Shown here one piece after another: positions 25,452-33,628 of a stretch of DNA of 64,000 nt; the stretch's first letter is position 1; each line of letters begins with the position of its first letter. A program made the translations under genes and the position numbers. The stretch comes from Sphingomonas sp. 32-62-10. Lineage in GTDB: Bacteria; Pseudomonadota; Alphaproteobacteria; Sphingomonadales; Sphingomonadaceae. Where the stretch lies: NCBI GenBank assembly GCA_002280555.1, contig NCEE01000009.1, positions 1 through 64,000 on the forward strand, given 5' to 3'. Under the pieces are notes generated by a model. It had not been told where the DNA came from, made no database searches, and saw nothing but the letters and a program-made list of their open reading frames with translations.

Positions 25452-26369
25452 ATGCAATCGCCCCCCCTCAAGATAATCTTCATGGGCACACCCGCCTTTT
25501 CGGTGCCGGTGCTGCAATCGCTGGTCGATGCCGGGCATGACGTGGTGGCGTCATACAGCCAGCCGCCGCGACCGGCCGGCCGCGGCAAGGCGTTGATGCC
25601 CTCCCCCGTCCAGCAGCGCGCCGAGGCGCTGGGCATTGCCGTCAGGACGCCATTATCGTTGCGCGATCCGGCCGCACAGGCTGACTTTGCGGCTTTCGAG
25701 GCAGATGTTGCGGTGGTCGCGGCTTATGGACTGATCCTGCCGCGCGCGGTGCTTGATGCGCCACGGCTCGGTTGCCTTAACGTACATGCCTCGCTGCTGC
25801 CGCGCTGGCGTGGCGCTGCCCCGATCCAGCGCGCCATTCTGGCCGGGGATGCGGAAACCGGCGTGTGTATCATGCAAATGGAAGCCGGGCTCGATACCGG
25901 GCCAGTGCTGCTCGAAGGGCGGACGGTTATTGGCAGCAAGACGGCAGGCGAACTGACCGACGAGTTGAGCGCGATGGGTGCTCGGTTGATGGCGCAGGTG
26001 CTGACCGATCCGGCGGCTTATCCGCCATGCGCGCAGCCAGAGGCGGGGATGACCTATGCTCCCAAAATCGACAAGGCCGAAGCGCGGATCGACTGGACCC
26101 GCCCTGCGGACGAAATCGAGCGCCAGATTCGCGCGTTTAATCCCGTACCGGGTGCCTTTTTCGAGGTTCAAGGTGAGCGCGTCCGCATTCATGAGGCGCA
26201 AGTCGGGGGCGGCAGCGGCGCACCGGGCACCGTGATCAACGATACGCTGGAAATTGCCTGTAGCGCGGGCAGCATTATCCCGGTCAAGGTCCAGCGCGCC
26301 GGGCGTGGGGTGATGACCCCGGGTGAACTGCTGCGCGGTTTCGCCATCCCGGCCGGTACCGCGCTTTGA
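25452..26369 (+). CDS. fmt: methionyl-tRNA formyltransferase
   Basis: A 305-residue enzyme that formylates initiator Met-tRNA using 10-formyl-THF. The opening KIIFMGTPAFSVPVLQSL, the catalytic Asn/His region LNVHASLLPRWRGAAPIQRAI and the GVCIMQMEAGLDTGPVL stretch with its catalytic Asp are all present. The C-terminal domain ends RGVMTPGELLRGFAIPAG. Its TGA overlaps the TTG start of truA. Confidence 0.96.
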   Translation: MQSPPLKIIFMGTPAFSVPVLQSLVDAGHDVVASYSQPPRPAGRGKALMPSPVQQRAEALGIAVRTPLSLRDPAAQADFAAFEADVAVVAAYGLILPRAVLDAPRLGCLNVHASLLPRWRGAAPIQRAILAGDAETGVCIMQMEAGLDTGPVLLEGRTVIGSKTAGELTDELSAMGARLMAQVLTDPAAYPPCAQPEAGMTYAPKIDKAEARIDWTRPADEIERQIRAFNPVPGAFFEVQGERVRIHEAQVGGGSGAPGTVINDTLEIACSAGSIIPVKVQRAGRGVMTPGELLRGFAIPAGTAL

Positions 26370-27130
26370 CACGGTTTGCGCTGACCATCGAATATGACGG
26401 TCGGCCCTTCATGGGCTGGCAGCGCCAGCCGCACGGGCCAAGCGTTCAACAGGCAATCGAGGAAGCCGCCGCGCGCATCGTTCACGAGGACGTCATCGTC
26501 TATGCGGCCGGGCGGACCGATGCGGGGGTCCATGCATTGGGGATGCGCGCGCATGTCGATATGGCCCGCCCGATCACGCCGTTCCGGCTGATGGAGGGGC
26601 TCAACGCGTTGCTTCGCCCCGCCCCGATCGCGATTCTGGCGTGTGAGATGGTGCCCGATGACTGGCACGCCCGCTTTTCGTGCACATCCCGCCATTACGA
26701 ATACCGGATCGCCAATCGCCGTGCCCCGCTGACCTTTGATCGCGGGCTGGCGTGGCGGGTGCCGAACCCGCTCGACGCCGATGCAATGGCGGCAGGCGCG
26801 GCGCGGCTGATCGGGCGGCATGACTTCACCACATTTCGCTCCGTCAACTGCCAGGCCGACAGCCCGCTGCGGACGCTCGACCGGTTGGATGTCGTGCGGC
26901 ATGGTGAGGTGATTCGAATCTTCGCCTCGGCGCGATCATTCCTGCATCATCAGGTCCGCTCGATGGTGGGCTGCCTGTCGCTGGTCGGGCTGGGGAAATG
27001 GTCGGCCGATGACATGACGACCGCCCTTGAAGCGCGTGACCGTGCGGCACTTGGACTCAATGCGCCGCCCGATGGGCTGTTCTTTGTTCGGGCGGATTAT
27101 CCGCGAGCCCTAAAAGCATTTCCACACTGA
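26366..27130 (+). CDS. truA: tRNA pseudouridine(38-40) synthase
   Basis: A 254-residue pseudouridine synthase that modifies positions 38-40 in the anticodon stem-loop. The catalytic Asp lies in YAAGRTDAGVHALG; RFSCTSRHYEYRI and FLHHQVRSMVGCLSLVG are further family blocks. The only sensible start is TTG at 26366, overlapping the fmt stop by four bases; the protein then begins TRFALTIEYDGRPFMGWQ. It is the last gene of the fmt-truA operon. Confidence 0.95.
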   Translation: MTRFALTIEYDGRPFMGWQRQPHGPSVQQAIEEAAARIVHEDVIVYAAGRTDAGVHALGMRAHVDMARPITPFRLMEGLNALLRPAPIAILACEMVPDDWHARFSCTSRHYEYRIANRRAPLTFDRGLAWRVPNPLDADAMAAGAARLIGRHDFTTFRSVNCQADSPLRTLDRLDVVRHGEVIRIFASARSFLHHQVRSMVGCLSLVGLGKWSADDMTTALEARDRAALGLNAPPDGLFFVRADYPRALKAFPH

Positions 27131-27146
27131 ATTGATGCACCACCGC

Positions 27147-27214
27147 CGTTCGCCCTGAGCGAAGTCGAAGGGCAAGCGCTGGGGCTGGGGCTTCGACTTC
27201 GCTCAGCCCGAACG
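27147..27214. repeat. sphingomonad-type intergenic inverted repeat
   Basis: Two 24-base arms (27147-27170 and 27191-27214) are inverted copies with two mismatches and contain GAGCGAAGTCGAAG and its complement CTTCGACTTCGCTC; a 20-base GC-rich spacer separates them. It lies between the convergent truA and rRNA methyltransferase genes, where it can fold as a long hairpin in either transcript and act as a terminator or 3'-end stabiliser. Such CTTCGACTTCGCTCAG units are dispersed in sphingomonad genomes. Confidence 0.8.
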
Positions 27215-27247
27215 GATGGGGGTGATTTAGGGCAGCCCGGTTTTGAC

Positions 27248-28450
27248 CTAGCCTGATCGACTGAACCGCGCTGCCAGCTCGATATGGGTTGACCAACGGA
27301 ATTGCCCAACCGGCTGGATCCAGTCGAGCCTGTAACCGCCATCACAAATCGTCTTCGCGTCGCGTCCAAAGGTGCTTGGATTGCATGACACATATGCGAT
27401 GACGGGCGTTTTGGTGGCAGCAAGGCCGTCCGCCTGTTCCTTTGCCCCCGCGCGCGGGGGATCGAGCACCACGGCATCGAACCGATCGAGCTCCGCCGGG
27501 GTCAGCGGGCGACGATACAGATCGCGGTGATCAGCAAATACCGGCATTTGTTTCAGCCCCGCCGCCGCCTTCAGCGCAAAAATCGCATCGCGCCCGGCCT
27601 CGGCGGCATAAACCTTTGCAGGCGATGCCACCGCCAGTGCAAACGTGCCAAGACCGGCAAAGAGATCGGCAATGGTCGATGCGGGGCCAATTGCCTCGCG
27701 CACCGCCGCGACCAGCGCCGCTTCGCCCTCGGGCGTTGCTTGCAGGAACGCCGCGGTTGGAAACGGCACCGGCACGCCGCCCAGCGTGATCGTCGCGCCG
27801 ACGGGCTCCCAGCGCGTTTCGGGCCCCAGCCCATTGTCGATCGACAGACGCGCAATGCCATATTTCGCGCCGAAATCGGAGATCGCCTCCGCTGCTTCCA
27901 GCCCCTCGGCGGCGATGCCGGTGATTAGCATATCGATCCCCTGATCGATCAGCGTCAGGTTGATCTCCACCCGGCGCTTGGCCGTCATCAGCCGCACCAG
28001 CAACGCCCGCAAGGGCTTCATCAACGCAAACAACGCGGGATCAAGGATCCAGCATTCGCGCAGGTCGACCAGATCATGGCTCCCCGACTGGCTGAACCCC
28101 AAAATGATCTGCCCGCCCTTGCGCTCGGCATGAAAGGCGGCGCGGCGCCGGCTGCGCGGCGGCGAGATCAGCGGCGGGCGGATATCGGTCGAGAGCCCCT
28201 GAGCGGCGAGTGCTCCAGCGATCCGATCCACAATGAACTGCGCATAGCTTTCATCATCCAGATGCTGGAGCTGGCACCCGCCACAGCGCGGAAAATGCCC
28301 GCAAGGCGGCGCCTGATGATGCGGGCCGGGAACCACAGCACCTTCTTCGGTCAGCCAGTCACCCGGTGCCGCCAGCGCCGCGTGACGGCCATCGGCGGTA
28401 ACGCCCTCTCCTCGCCCCGCAACGCGGACAATGACATCCCGGTCGTTCAT
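27248..28450 (-). CDS. class I SAM-dependent RNA (uracil-C5) methyltransferase, RlmD/TrmA family
   Basis: A 400-residue TrmA/RlmD-type enzyme. The [4Fe-4S] cysteines are visible in CGHFPRCGGCQLQHLDDESY and in LVDLRECWILDP; the methyltransferase domain has DLFAGLGTFALA, VLDPPRAGAKEQ and the catalytic Cys with motif YVSCNPSTFGRD. It should make 5-methyluridine in rRNA or tRNA; which site cannot be told. Its ATG overlaps the stop of nnrD (ATGA). The usual N-terminal TRAM-like part is short. Confidence 0.9.
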   Translation of the reverse strand: MNDRDVIVRVAGRGEGVTADGRHAALAAPGDWLTEEGAVVPGPHHQAPPCGHFPRCGGCQLQHLDDESYAQFIVDRIAGALAAQGLSTDIRPPLISPPRSRRRAAFHAERKGGQIILGFSQSGSHDLVDLRECWILDPALFALMKPLRALLVRLMTAKRRVEINLTLIDQGIDMLITGIAAEGLEAAEAISDFGAKYGIARLSIDNGLGPETRWEPVGATITLGGVPVPFPTAAFLQATPEGEAALVAAVREAIGPASTIADLFAGLGTFALAVASPAKVYAAEAGRDAIFALKAAAGLKQMPVFADHRDLYRRPLTPAELDRFDAVVLDPPRAGAKEQADGLAATKTPVIAYVSCNPSTFGRDAKTICDGGYRLDWIQPVGQFRWSTHIELAARFSRSG

Positions 28451-29823
28451 ACCGCACCTCTGGCCGCGCTGAGCGCAAAGGCAAGGTCATCGGCAATAAA
28501 AGCACCCTCGCAGCGCCGGGCGGCATCGGCATGCAACCAGACCCCGGCCGCGGCCGCATCGACGGGCGACAATCCCGACGCCAGCATCGCTGCAATCGCA
28601 CCAGCGAGCACATCGCCTGTGCCAGCGGTCGATAACCAGCTGCTCGCCGTTTCGGCGACGAACACCTGGCCATCGGGCGCTGCGATAACGGTATCCGCGC
28701 CTTTATAAACCACCACGGCACCACTCTGACGTGCGGCGAGGCGCGCCTGATTGATCTTGCTATCGGGCAGGTCGCCAAAAAGGGCGGTGAATTCGCCCGC
28801 GTGAGGCGTCAGGACCATCGGACCATCATGCGCCAAAAGCTGATCAACGGTGACGAGGCGAAGCGCATCTCCATCGATCACCAGCGGGTGGCGCGACGCG
28901 AATGCAAGCGCCAGCTTGTCGAGCGCTGCCGCCTCCCGCCCGAGTCCGGGCCCGACCACTACAGCGCCAATTCTCGGTTCGGCGATCGTCATCGCATCGA
29001 GCGGGCGGTGGACGATGGCGTGCGGCCCGCCCCCGTTCCCGCCCAGGATTGCCACATAACCGGCACCGCTCCGCAACGCGGCGATCGCGGTAAGAAGCCC
29101 CGCGCCTGGCATTGCTCCAGCGATGACAGCGACCATGCCGCGCGAATATTTGTGGGCATCGGGCCGCGGTGCGCCGAGCACGGGACGACCGAGCACACGC
29201 GTTGCATTCGGCAAATCGAGCTCCAGATCGACCAGGCCAATCATGCCGCACACATGCGCCGACAGCTCGAGAAGATGACTGGGCTTCAGCGCCCCCAGCG
29301 CAATCGTGTGGTGAAAGCCGGGCACGGGGCCCAGCAGCGTGCCATCATCGGTGGCAACGCCACTGGGCAAATCGACCGCAATCGCCAAATCGGCAGCATT
29401 CACCAACCGAGCCAGACCCGCGCCAACATCAGGATCAAGCGCCCGTTTCAGTCCGGTGCCGAACAGGCAATCGACCAGCACTGGGGCGGGACCAGCTGAC
29501 GCAAGGTCTTCAACCGGCCCTGGCCAAGTCGCCCGCGCACGAGCGGCAGCATCGGACCGCGGATCGCCAATCGCCGCCACCCGAACCGAAACGCCTGCCT
29601 CTGCCAGGCAGCGGGCCGCGACATAACCATCACCACCATTGTTACCGGGACCGCATATCACCAGTACCGACCGACCCTCGGCACGCGCCGCAACGAACGC
29701 CGCAACCCCTTCGCCCGCCACCGCCATCAGGTAATCAACCGTCCGGCCAGCATTGATCGCCTGATCCTCGGCGGCGCGCATTTCAGCCGCGGTGACGATC
29801 GGCTGGCCAGCGATGTTCCTCAT
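28447..29823 (-). CDS. nnrED: bifunctional NAD(P)H-hydrate epimerase / ADP-dependent dehydratase
   Basis: A 458-residue repair enzyme. The N-terminal epimerase (YjeF_N, to about residue 200) includes VLVICGPGNNGGDGYVAARCL. The C-terminal kinase-fold dehydratase has VVVGPGLGRE, MVLTPHAGEFTALFG and the signature WLSTAGTGDVLAGAIAAML. Together they restore NAD(P)H from its hydrated forms. The gene overlaps its neighbours on both sides by four bases, so it is the middle of an operon with the lipoprotein gene and the methyltransferase gene. Confidence 0.94.
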   Translation of the reverse strand: MRNIAGQPIVTAAEMRAAEDQAINAGRTVDYLMAVAGEGVAAFVAARAEGRSVLVICGPGNNGGDGYVAARCLAEAGVSVRVAAIGDPRSDAAARARATWPGPVEDLASAGPAPVLVDCLFGTGLKRALDPDVGAGLARLVNAADLAIAVDLPSGVATDDGTLLGPVPGFHHTIALGALKPSHLLELSAHVCGMIGLVDLELDLPNATRVLGRPVLGAPRPDAHKYSRGMVAVIAGAMPGAGLLTAIAALRSGAGYVAILGGNGGGPHAIVHRPLDAMTIAEPRIGAVVVGPGLGREAAALDKLALAFASRHPLVIDGDALRLVTVDQLLAHDGPMVLTPHAGEFTALFGDLPDSKINQARLAARQSGAVVVYKGADTVIAAPDGQVFVAETASSWLSTAGTGDVLAGAIAAMLASGLSPVDAAAAGVWLHADAARRCEGAFIADDLAFALSAARGAV

Positions 29824-30233
29824 GGCACCGACTTTCGCTTGCCCGACGTCGTCGCGGGCAACATGTATCGGTCACCGCCGATCGCGACTTCAATTTCATA
29901 ATCGCTGACCAGCTTCACAATCGCGACTTCGGCACCGTCGGCTGCAATAACGCCGCGACCATCAGTCGTGACCCTGAGCCGACGAAAGCCCCCATCGGGA
30001 TGGCGGATCGTCAGCAATTGGCCGTCTGCATCCTGCGCTGTTTCGACAATGCAGGTTCGGGTCAGCGCGGAGGCTGGTGCGATCGCGCAAGTAATCCGAT
30101 CGGCTTCATCGACGCTATCGGTAGACACGGGCTGCGCGGGCAAGCTGGCGCCAGTCGGTGCAGCAATCGGCGTTGTGCCGTCACAGCCTGTGGCGGCGAA
30201 CGATATCAGGCCAAGGATGCAGGCACGAAGCAT
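29820..30233 (-). CDS. hypothetical lipoprotein
   Basis: A 137-residue protein with a lipoprotein signal (MLRACILGLISFAATGC, lipobox AATGC, lipidated Cys about 17). The mature part is a small soluble domain with two further cysteines (ITCAIAPASALTRTCIVE) that could form a disulfide, and a beta-rich segment LLTIRHPDGGFRRLRVTTDGRGVIAADGAE. I do not recognise a named family. An upstream ATG at 30269 overlaps the previous gene by 26 bases and would spoil the signal peptide. It is coupled to nnrED by an ATGA overlap. Confidence 0.65.
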   Translation of the reverse strand: MLRACILGLISFAATGCDGTTPIAAPTGASLPAQPVSTDSVDEADRITCAIAPASALTRTCIVETAQDADGQLLTIRHPDGGFRRLRVTTDGRGVIAADGAEVAIVKLVSDYEIEVAIGGDRYMLPATTSGKRKSVP

Positions 30234-30243
30234 CTGCCAGCGA

Positions 30244-30957
30244 CTAGGCGGCCTGCCCGGCTTCGGCAATGGTAGTCAGCACTGGGGCTATCACCCCGGC
30301 CCATTCGACAACTCCATCACTATGATCGATCAAATCGTTGCGCAGCTCGATCGCAAAGCTCGGAATGCCATTCGCTTCACCGTGGCGGTTGAGCGTGACA
30401 TTGAGCACACGCCCCGAATAAGGCTGGTTATCGCCGGTTATCACCCCAGCCGCGCCGAACAAATCGATCGCGGCGCGCGCGGCGCGGGTGTCACGGTTGT
30501 ACAATACGCCGATCTGCCACGGGCGCGGCGCGCTGCCGGTCTCAAGGGCAGGGGTGAAGCTGTGGATCGATGCGAGCAAGCGCGGTCGATGCTGCGCGAT
30601 CAGGGCAGCGATGGCGCGATGATAGGGAGCGTGGAATCGCGCGATCAGCGCGGTACGATCGGCAGCGACATTGCCGGGGATAGCGTGACCATCGCTCTCA
30701 ATAGGGACGAGCCCCGGATGATCGACCGGGCGGTGAAGATCGATCACCAACCGCGATACGGTAGCCAGGATGGCGGGCGCGCCGAGGGTCGTGGCCAGTG
30801 CGCGGGTAACTTCGGCGGCGCCAATATCGATCGCGATATGCTTGTCGAGCAACGCCGGAGCGATCCCCAGATCAATATCGGGCGGGACCGTATTGGCGGC
30901 GTGATCGCAGACCAGGAGGATTGGCCCCGTGCCGTCGATGATTTCAGCCGGGGACAT
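30244..30957 (-). CDS. N-formylglutamate amidohydrolase family protein
   Basis: A 237-residue protein of the HutG/FGase family: LLVCDHAANTVPPDIDLGI, IDIGAAEVTRALATTLGAP, VIDLHRP, FHAPYHRAI and LASIHSFTPAL are its conserved blocks. The family hydrolyses N-formylglutamate or related N-acyl amino acids; histidine-utilisation genes are not nearby, so the substrate is open. ATG 30957 gives the conserved start; the frame opens further upstream (GTG/ATG at 31047) but there it reads through a strong hairpin and has no family similarity. Confidence 0.86.
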   Translation of the reverse strand: MSPAEIIDGTGPILLVCDHAANTVPPDIDLGIAPALLDKHIAIDIGAAEVTRALATTLGAPAILATVSRLVIDLHRPVDHPGLVPIESDGHAIPGNVAADRTALIARFHAPYHRAIAALIAQHRPRLLASIHSFTPALETGSAPRPWQIGVLYNRDTRAARAAIDLFGAAGVITGDNQPYSGRVLNVTLNRHGEANGIPSFAIELRNDLIDHSDGVVEWAGVIAPVLTTIAEAGQAA

Positions 30958-30985
30958 AGCAAGCCCATCGAATTGAAAGGGCGGT

Positions 30986-31014
30986 GAAGGGCGGCGATGC
31001 GATCGCCGCCCTTC
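30986..31014. terminator. strong hairpin between ispE and the amidohydrolase gene
   Basis: A perfect 13-bp stem (GAAGGGCGGCGAT 30986-30998, complement 31002-31014) with a 3-base loop. It lies 163 bp after the ispE stop and 29 bp before the amidohydrolase start on the same strand, so it may terminate or attenuate transcription between them. There is no U-run on the minus-strand side. Confidence 0.5.
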
Positions 31015-31176
31015 GACCCTGATGATGCCCGGGGGAGCGGGGACCATCCACGGACGCGCCGTGGTTGACGACGGACCCGCTCAATGGTCTTTTCAGCAAG
31101 AGCCGGGCCAATCCCGCATTTGCGTTGATCGCTCGCTTCGCGTGACGATCCCGTCCCGAAGCGGGGCACAAAACTG

Positions 31177-32007
31177 TCACGCGAGTGCCGATTCGAGACA
31201 CCACCAGCCCGGCTGCGCGGCGCGAATGATCGCAGCGGCCTGTTCGCGCGCGTCTGCCGTTTCGAACAGGGCGAAACAGGTTGCGCCCGATCCCGACATG
31301 CGCGCGAGGAGCACCCCGGCCTGTGCCTGAAGCAGCGTCACGACATCGCCGATCACGGGAGCAAGCGCCCGGGCAGGCGGCTCCAGATCATTCCGGCCCG
31401 CCATCGCGCGCGCCAGCAAATCGCCCGGCCCGATCGGCCCGCGATCGACGCCGTCCCACGCCCGAAAAACCGGTCCGGTGGAAACGGCAACGCCCGGATT
31501 AACCAGCAGCACCGGCGTATCGGCCAAGCCGTCGACCGGCGCCAACTGTTCCCCCTTGCCCGTACCGATTGCGCTTCGCCCGAGCAGGCACGCAGGCACA
31601 TCAGCCCCCAATTCCTCGGCAATCGAGAACAGCCGCGGATCATCGAACGCCACCGCGTGCAGCTGCGCGAGGGCACGCAGCGTCGCGGCTGCATCAGCCG
31701 ACCCTCCGCCAATGCCGGACGCGATGGGCAAATGTTTGTCGAGCACGATCGCCAGCGATCCAGGATCACCGAAAGCCTCGCCAAACAGGCGCGCGGCCCG
31801 TGTGACGAGATTATCGCCCTCGCCGACCAGACCGGCGGCGAAGGGACCGGTGACACGGAACGACGGCGCGTTGGCCGGTTCAATGCTGATCATGTCACCG
31901 TGCTGCAGAAACGCGAACAGCGTTTCGAGCTCGTGATACCCATCATCCCGCCGATGCCGGACGTGCAAGGCAAGGTTGATCTTCGCTGGCGCTCGTTCGA
32001 CAATCAT
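31177..32007 (-). CDS. ispE: 4-(cytidine 5'-diphospho)-2-C-methyl-D-erythritol kinase
   Basis: A 276-residue GHMP kinase of the MEP isoprenoid pathway, which phosphorylates CDP-methylerythritol. The N-terminal APAKINLALHVRHRRDDGYHE block and the ATP-binding loop PIASGIGGGSADAAATLR are characteristic; GSGATCFALFE is the third GHMP motif. Size is normal. The gene follows the TPR-protein gene by nine bases on the same strand. Isoprenoids from this pathway would feed carotenoid and bacteriochlorophyll synthesis in a phototroph. Confidence 0.95.
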   Translation of the reverse strand: MIVERAPAKINLALHVRHRRDDGYHELETLFAFLQHGDMISIEPANAPSFRVTGPFAAGLVGEGDNLVTRAARLFGEAFGDPGSLAIVLDKHLPIASGIGGGSADAAATLRALAQLHAVAFDDPRLFSIAEELGADVPACLLGRSAIGTGKGEQLAPVDGLADTPVLLVNPGVAVSTGPVFRAWDGVDRGPIGPGDLLARAMAGRNDLEPPARALAPVIGDVVTLLQAQAGVLLARMSGSGATCFALFETADAREQAAAIIRAAQPGWWCLESALA

Positions 32008-32016
32008 TGTTGTTGA

Positions 32017-33597
32017 TCAGCGGGCTTGAGGGCCGTTGGCGATCTTGCCCGCCAGCCGTTCGACATCGGCCGAATCAGCCACCACAGATGCAGCACGCCA
32101 AGCGTAGCGCGCTTCATACCGCCGGCCCAGATGCCAATAGGCGTCGCCCAAATGCTCGCTGATCGTGCTGTTGGCGGGTTCACCTTTCGCGGCTAGTTCA
32201 AGCAACGGCAGCGCCCGGACCACATCGCCTTGCTGGAAATAGGCCCAGGCAAGCGAATCGAGAATCGACAGATCCTGAGGGCGAAGGCTGCTTGCGCGCT
32301 CTAGCAGCTTGCGGGCGGTTGCCGGATCGCCACCATTTTCGAGCAAACCATACCCCAGATAATTGAGTGCAACAGGCTGATCGGGGGCCAACGCAACCGA
32401 CTTTTCAAGCATCGGCCGGGCCTTTTGCCACCGCCCAGCGCGATCGAGGGCGCTGCCGAGCTGAAGATACCCGACCCAGTCAGCCGCCTTGGGATCACGA
32501 TCAATTGATCGGCGATAGGCGGTTGCCGCGGCATCATATTGCTCGCCCAACGCCAGCAGATCGGCATAGCGACGAATATCAACCGCCGCTGCATCGGGCT
32601 TTTCGGCGATCCGCGCGGCGGCGGCGAGCGCAGCTGCCGCATTGCCGCCGCGTTCGAGCAACGCAATGCGCCGTTGGGCGGCGATTTCCTTCAACGGGCT
32701 CGACGCTGGGATCTCATCCAATGCCGCCAATGCCATCGTGGGATTGTCGTCTGCTGCCAGCGCCTCCGCCAGAACGAGCCGCGCGCGATCATTTTGCGGA
32801 TCGAGCCGGAGTGCCGCCCGCACCATAACGATCAGCAAGCGCCCTGACTGGCCGTCATTCAAATCGGCTGAGAGGCGACCAAGAACATAGGAAATACCTA
32901 TCGCCGTTGTCGCGCGCCGTCCCTTGCCGATAGACTGGCGGACCGCGAGCAACGACTTGTCCGGCCCGGCAAATAAGCCATCGCTGACATCGCTTCGCCC
33001 CGAATCGGCGAGTATCTGCGCCGCCGCGATCCGCAAATCGATGCTGGCCCTGTCCGCCCCCAGCATCACTCGAACCAAATCGGCGCCCTGATCAACCTTA
33101 CCGGCAGCAAGCAGCAGAAGCGCGCTACTTTCCTGCGCGTAGCGCCGCTCGATCGGATTGGTGCCAACCGAATCGAGCGCGGTGAGCGCCGCAGCCGGAT
33201 CAGCCATGGCCGCCCAGGCGCGGAAAGCCGGTGCCAGAAAATCGAGCGGCCCCGTCTTGATCCGATCAATCGCCTTTTGGGTAGCTGCGGTGTCATTATC
33301 CCGAACCGCCTCGGCAAGCGCCAGCAGCGCGGCATCGGCCGGTGCGAGGTTGGCGCGCTCGAGCACCATCCGGGCGCGGTTCAGCACCACGAAATCGCCC
33401 GCCGTGATTGCCGCGCGATAGGCGCGTAGCGCGATCACAGCATCGCCGGGTGCCGCTTCCAGCGCATTGGCATAACCGCTCGACGCCATCGCCGCCTTAC
33501 CATCGGCATCTGCAGCCCGCGCACGGACATAGGCGGCAAGATCGCTGGGATTGGTTTTAGCGTGGACAGGCGCCACTGACGCCAACAGCGCCAACAT
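32017..33597 (-). CDS. tetratricopeptide-repeat protein, probably periplasmic
   Basis: A protein of about 526 residues made mostly of helical repeats. A hydrophobic N-terminus ending ASVAPVHA looks like the end of a signal peptide. Repeats resembling TPRs are clearest in the C-terminal third (VGYLQLGSALDRAGRWQKA; LNYLGYGLLENGGDPATA; LSILDSLAWAYFQQGDVVRA; ISEHLGDAYWHLGRRYEA). Such proteins scaffold protein complexes. The start is uncertain: ATG 33597 or GTG 33600, 30 bp after the ETF-QO stop; a longer frame would overlap ETF-QO. It is followed closely by ispE. Confidence 0.75.
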   Translation of the reverse strand: MLALLASVAPVHAKTNPSDLAAYVRARAADADGKAAMASSGYANALEAAPGDAVIALRAYRAAITAGDFVVLNRARMVLERANLAPADAALLALAEAVRDNDTAATQKAIDRIKTGPLDFLAPAFRAWAAMADPAAALTALDSVGTNPIERRYAQESSALLLLAAGKVDQGADLVRVMLGADRASIDLRIAAAQILADSGRSDVSDGLFAGPDKSLLAVRQSIGKGRRATTAIGISYVLGRLSADLNDGQSGRLLIVMVRAALRLDPQNDRARLVLAEALAADDNPTMALAALDEIPASSPLKEIAAQRRIALLERGGNAAAALAAAARIAEKPDAAAVDIRRYADLLALGEQYDAAATAYRRSIDRDPKAADWVGYLQLGSALDRAGRWQKARPMLEKSVALAPDQPVALNYLGYGLLENGGDPATARKLLERASSLRPQDLSILDSLAWAYFQQGDVVRALPLLELAAKGEPANSTISEHLGDAYWHLGRRYEARYAWRAASVVADSADVERLAGKIANGPQAR

Positions 33598-33628
33598 CAC
33601 CGCTGCAACGCGAATACTGATTGGGCGA

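Noticed and set aside
29968..30987. Plus-strand open frame of 339 codons
   Set aside because: It overlaps the lipoprotein and N-formylglutamate amidohydrolase genes on the other strand, both with real domain or signal features.
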